This document shows positions 9,966 to 11,351 of a stretch of DNA of 11,351 bases, piece after piece. The notes below the pieces were generated by a model that was not told the origin of the DNA, ran no database searches, and was given only the letters and a program-made list of their open reading frames with translations. Made by a program: the position numbers and the translations under genes. How positions within the stretch are numbered: the stretch's first letter is position 1; each line of letters opens with the position of its first letter. Source of the stretch: Sphingomonadaceae bacterium (GTDB lineage Bacteria > Pseudomonadota > Alphaproteobacteria > Sphingomonadales > Sphingomonadaceae); the NCBI GenBank assembly GCA_014380205.1, contig JACMKH010000005.1, forward strand, positions 1-11,351, given 5' to 3'.

Positions 9966-10068
9966 GAAAGGTGCGGGCATTTCGCTGTGCCGGGATGGCT
10001 GATGCTTCCGCAAGCGATGGTCCTCTCAGCGAACTTTAGGAGATTGGCCGGCTCAACCCCATCAGATA
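9966..10068. other. Non-coding gap between the pccB region and ltrA
   Basis: The 199-base gap after pccB (9905-10103) has visibly lower GC than its neighbours, as expected of a promoter region, and this is its central part. I see no convincing intrinsic terminator: GCTT-CCGC-AAGC near 10000 is a stem of only 4 bp and no T-run follows. No clear -35/-10 pair or tRNA-like fold stands out. The gap probably holds the end of the upstream transcript and the ltrA promoter, but neither can be placed with confidence. Confidence 0.4.
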
Positions 10069-10081
10069 GGTTCGGCGAACC
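10069..10081. promoter_or_regulatory. Small perfect dyad upstream of ltrA, possible operator
   Basis: GGTTCGGCGAACC is a perfect inverted repeat about a single central base, ending 22 bases before the ltrA ATG. It could be a regulator half-site pair or a weak 5-bp RNA hairpin. A 6-bp dyad is common by chance, so this is a low-confidence call. Confidence 0.25.
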
Positions 10082-10103
10082 AAGCGAAACGGGGAGCGTT
10101 CGA

Positions 10104-11351
10104 ATGGCAGCGGAAAGCAAATCGGCGAAGCGATCGCTGTTGCGCGAAGTCGGGCCCGACGGTCACGCGACAGTAGGCTATGCCGAGCTGTTCTTCGATC
10201 TTGTCTACGTCTTCGCGATAACCCAGCTCTCGCACTATCTGCTCGCGCACCACGATCTCGCCGGCGTGCTCGAGACGCTGATGCTGTTCCTCGCGGTGTG
10301 GTGGGCGTGGACGTACATGGCCTGGGCGACCAACTGGCTCGATCCCGAGCGGCCGGCGGTGCGCATCATGATCTTCCTCGTCATGCTCGCCAGCCTCGCG
10401 ATGAGCGCCAGCATCCCCGGCGCGTTCGGCGACAAGGGGCTGGTGTTCGCGCTCGCCTATCTCGCGATGCAGATCGGGCGAACCGGCTTCCTCGTTCGCG
10501 TCATGCGGCGCGAGCGGCCCGAGACCAGCCGCAACCTGCTGCGCGCGAACCTGTGGTTCGTGCTGTCCGCGCCGTTCTGGATCTGGGGCGCGCTGGCGGC
10601 GGAGGAGATGCGGTTGATCCTGTGGGGCGTGGCGATCGCGATCAACTATGCCGCGCCGATGGCCCTGTTCTGGATTCCCGGGCTGGGCTATTCGGCGACG
10701 ACCGATTTCGGCCTTTCGTCGGGCGGCCACATGGCGGAGCGCTGCGCGCTGCTGATCATCATCGCGCTCGGCGAAGGCGTCCTCGTCACCGGCGCGACCT
10801 TCGCCGGGATGGCATGGGGCTGGCCGGCGGTCGCCGCCTTCCTCACCGCCTTCGCGGGATCGGTCGCGATGTGGTGGGTTTATTTCGATCTCGGCATGCG
10901 CCGCGCCGCGCATCATATCGAGCATCACGCCGACGCCGGCCGCGTCGCGCGCGACATCTACACCTATGCGCACATCCCGATCGTCGCGGGGATCGTGGTC
11001 ACCGCGGTCTGCGACGAGATGATGCTCGCGCACCCGCGCGGCCATGCCGAGCCGCTATTCCTATGGGTCGCGATCGGCGGGCCCGCGCTGTTCCTCGCGG
11101 GCGCGATGGTGCTCAAGCGCGCGACCAGCGGCCGATCGTGGTGGCCGCTCTCGCATCTTGTCGGGCTGGGGCTGTTCGGGCTCATCGCGCTGTGGGGCGC
11201 AGTCGGGCATCCCGCGCCGCTCGCGCTCGGCATCGCGTCGGTCGCGGTGCTCGCCGTCGTCGCGGCCTGGGAATGGGGCTCGTTCCACGGCGGCTGGATC
11301 GAGCGCGGCGTCCCCGTGCCGCGCCGGCTGCGCGAATATGGCGAACGGCGC
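10104..11351 (+). CDS. ltrA: Low temperature requirement protein A (LtrA) family membrane protein, 3' end cut by window
   Basis: LtrA proteins are polytopic inner-membrane proteins named from a Listeria gene needed for growth in the cold; their molecular function is not established. The frame runs 416 codons from ATG 10104 (GGGGAG at 10091-10096, 7-base spacing) to the last base with no stop, so the gene is incomplete, though family lengths near 400 suggest little is missing. The hallmark ELFFDLVYVFAITQLSH spans 28-44, and the second conserved block HMAERCALLIIIALGE ends at Glu224. Many hydrophobic stretches (about ten) separated by short loops indicate multiple membrane spans. A cytosolic-looking loop carries an unusual histidine cluster, HHIEHH at 270-275. 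The 199-base upstream gap suggests its own promoter and no link to valine metabolism. Confidence 0.9.
   Translation, partial: MAAESKSAKRSLLREVGPDGHATVGYAELFFDLVYVFAITQLSHYLLAHHDLAGVLETLMLFLAVWWAWTYMAWATNWLDPERPAVRIMIFLVMLASLAMSASIPGAFGDKGLVFALAYLAMQIGRTGFLVRVMRRERPETSRNLLRANLWFVLSAPFWIWGALAAEEMRLILWGVAIAINYAAPMALFWIPGLGYSATTDFGLSSGGHMAERCALLIIIALGEGVLVTGATFAGMAWGWPAVAAFLTAFAGSVAMWWVYFDLGMRRAAHHIEHHADAGRVARDIYTYAHIPIVAGIVVTAVCDEMMLAHPRGHAEPLFLWVAIGGPALFLAGAMVLKRATSGRSWWPLSHLVGLGLFGLIALWGAVGHPAPLALGIASVAVLAVVAAWEWGSFHGGWIERGVPVPRRLREYGERR

Noticed and set aside
10062..11045. Minus-strand frame of 327 codons opposite ltrA
   Set aside because: It is His/Arg/Glu-rich antisense of a membrane protein. 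The + strand frame has the LtrA hallmark motifs and simply lacks a stop because the window ends.

Overview
The window reads as core metabolic DNA from a GC-rich alphaproteobacterium. Codon usage (strong G/C third positions) and protein flavour suggest a sphingomonad-type organism (Sphingomonas/Sphingopyxis/Novosphingobium relatives). That placement is an inference from sequence character, not a search. All convincing genes lie on the + strand. The long minus-strand frames are GC-skew shadows.

Layout: (1) 1-1771 is a threonine-catabolic pair, the 3' end of threonine 3-dehydrogenase (tdh) and a complete 2-amino-3-ketobutyrate CoA ligase (kbl), separated by a small conserved-looking ORF of lower GC. 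(2) 1813-8330 is a tightly packed, translationally coupled run: a RidA-family protein, an isobutyryl-CoA-dehydrogenase-like acyl-CoA dehydrogenase, 3-hydroxyisobutyryl-CoA hydrolase, class I polyhydroxyalkanoate synthase (phaC), enoyl-CoA hydratase, a small unrecognised ORF and 3-hydroxyisobutyrate dehydrogenase (mmsB). Six successive junctions overlap: five by 4 bp (ATGA or GTGA) and one by 11 bp. (3) 8331-9904 has a perfect GC-rich hairpin that overlaps the ribosome binding site, then the propionyl-CoA carboxylase beta subunit (pccB). (4) 9885-10103 is a mostly non-coding, AT-richer gap with a possible 26-residue lipoprotein. (5) 10104 to the end is an LtrA-family membrane protein cut by the window edge.

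How it works together: Tdh and Kbl convert threonine to glycine and acetyl-CoA. The dehydrogenase, hydratase, hydrolase and MmsB cover four consecutive steps of valine degradation, from isobutyryl-CoA to methylmalonate semialdehyde. The missing step (MmsA) would give propionyl-CoA, which PccB with an unseen PccA carboxylates. PhaC inside this run is the most thought-provoking arrangement, because the acetyl-CoA and propionyl-CoA released by these pathways are the raw material for 3-hydroxybutyrate and 3-hydroxyvalerate polymer.

Most of the window is ordinary metabolism. The parts worth a second look are the two small lower-GC ORFs set exactly into gene junctions, the RBS-overlapping hairpin before pccB, the possible mini-lipoprotein, and a RidA homolog that lacks the usual catalytic arginine.
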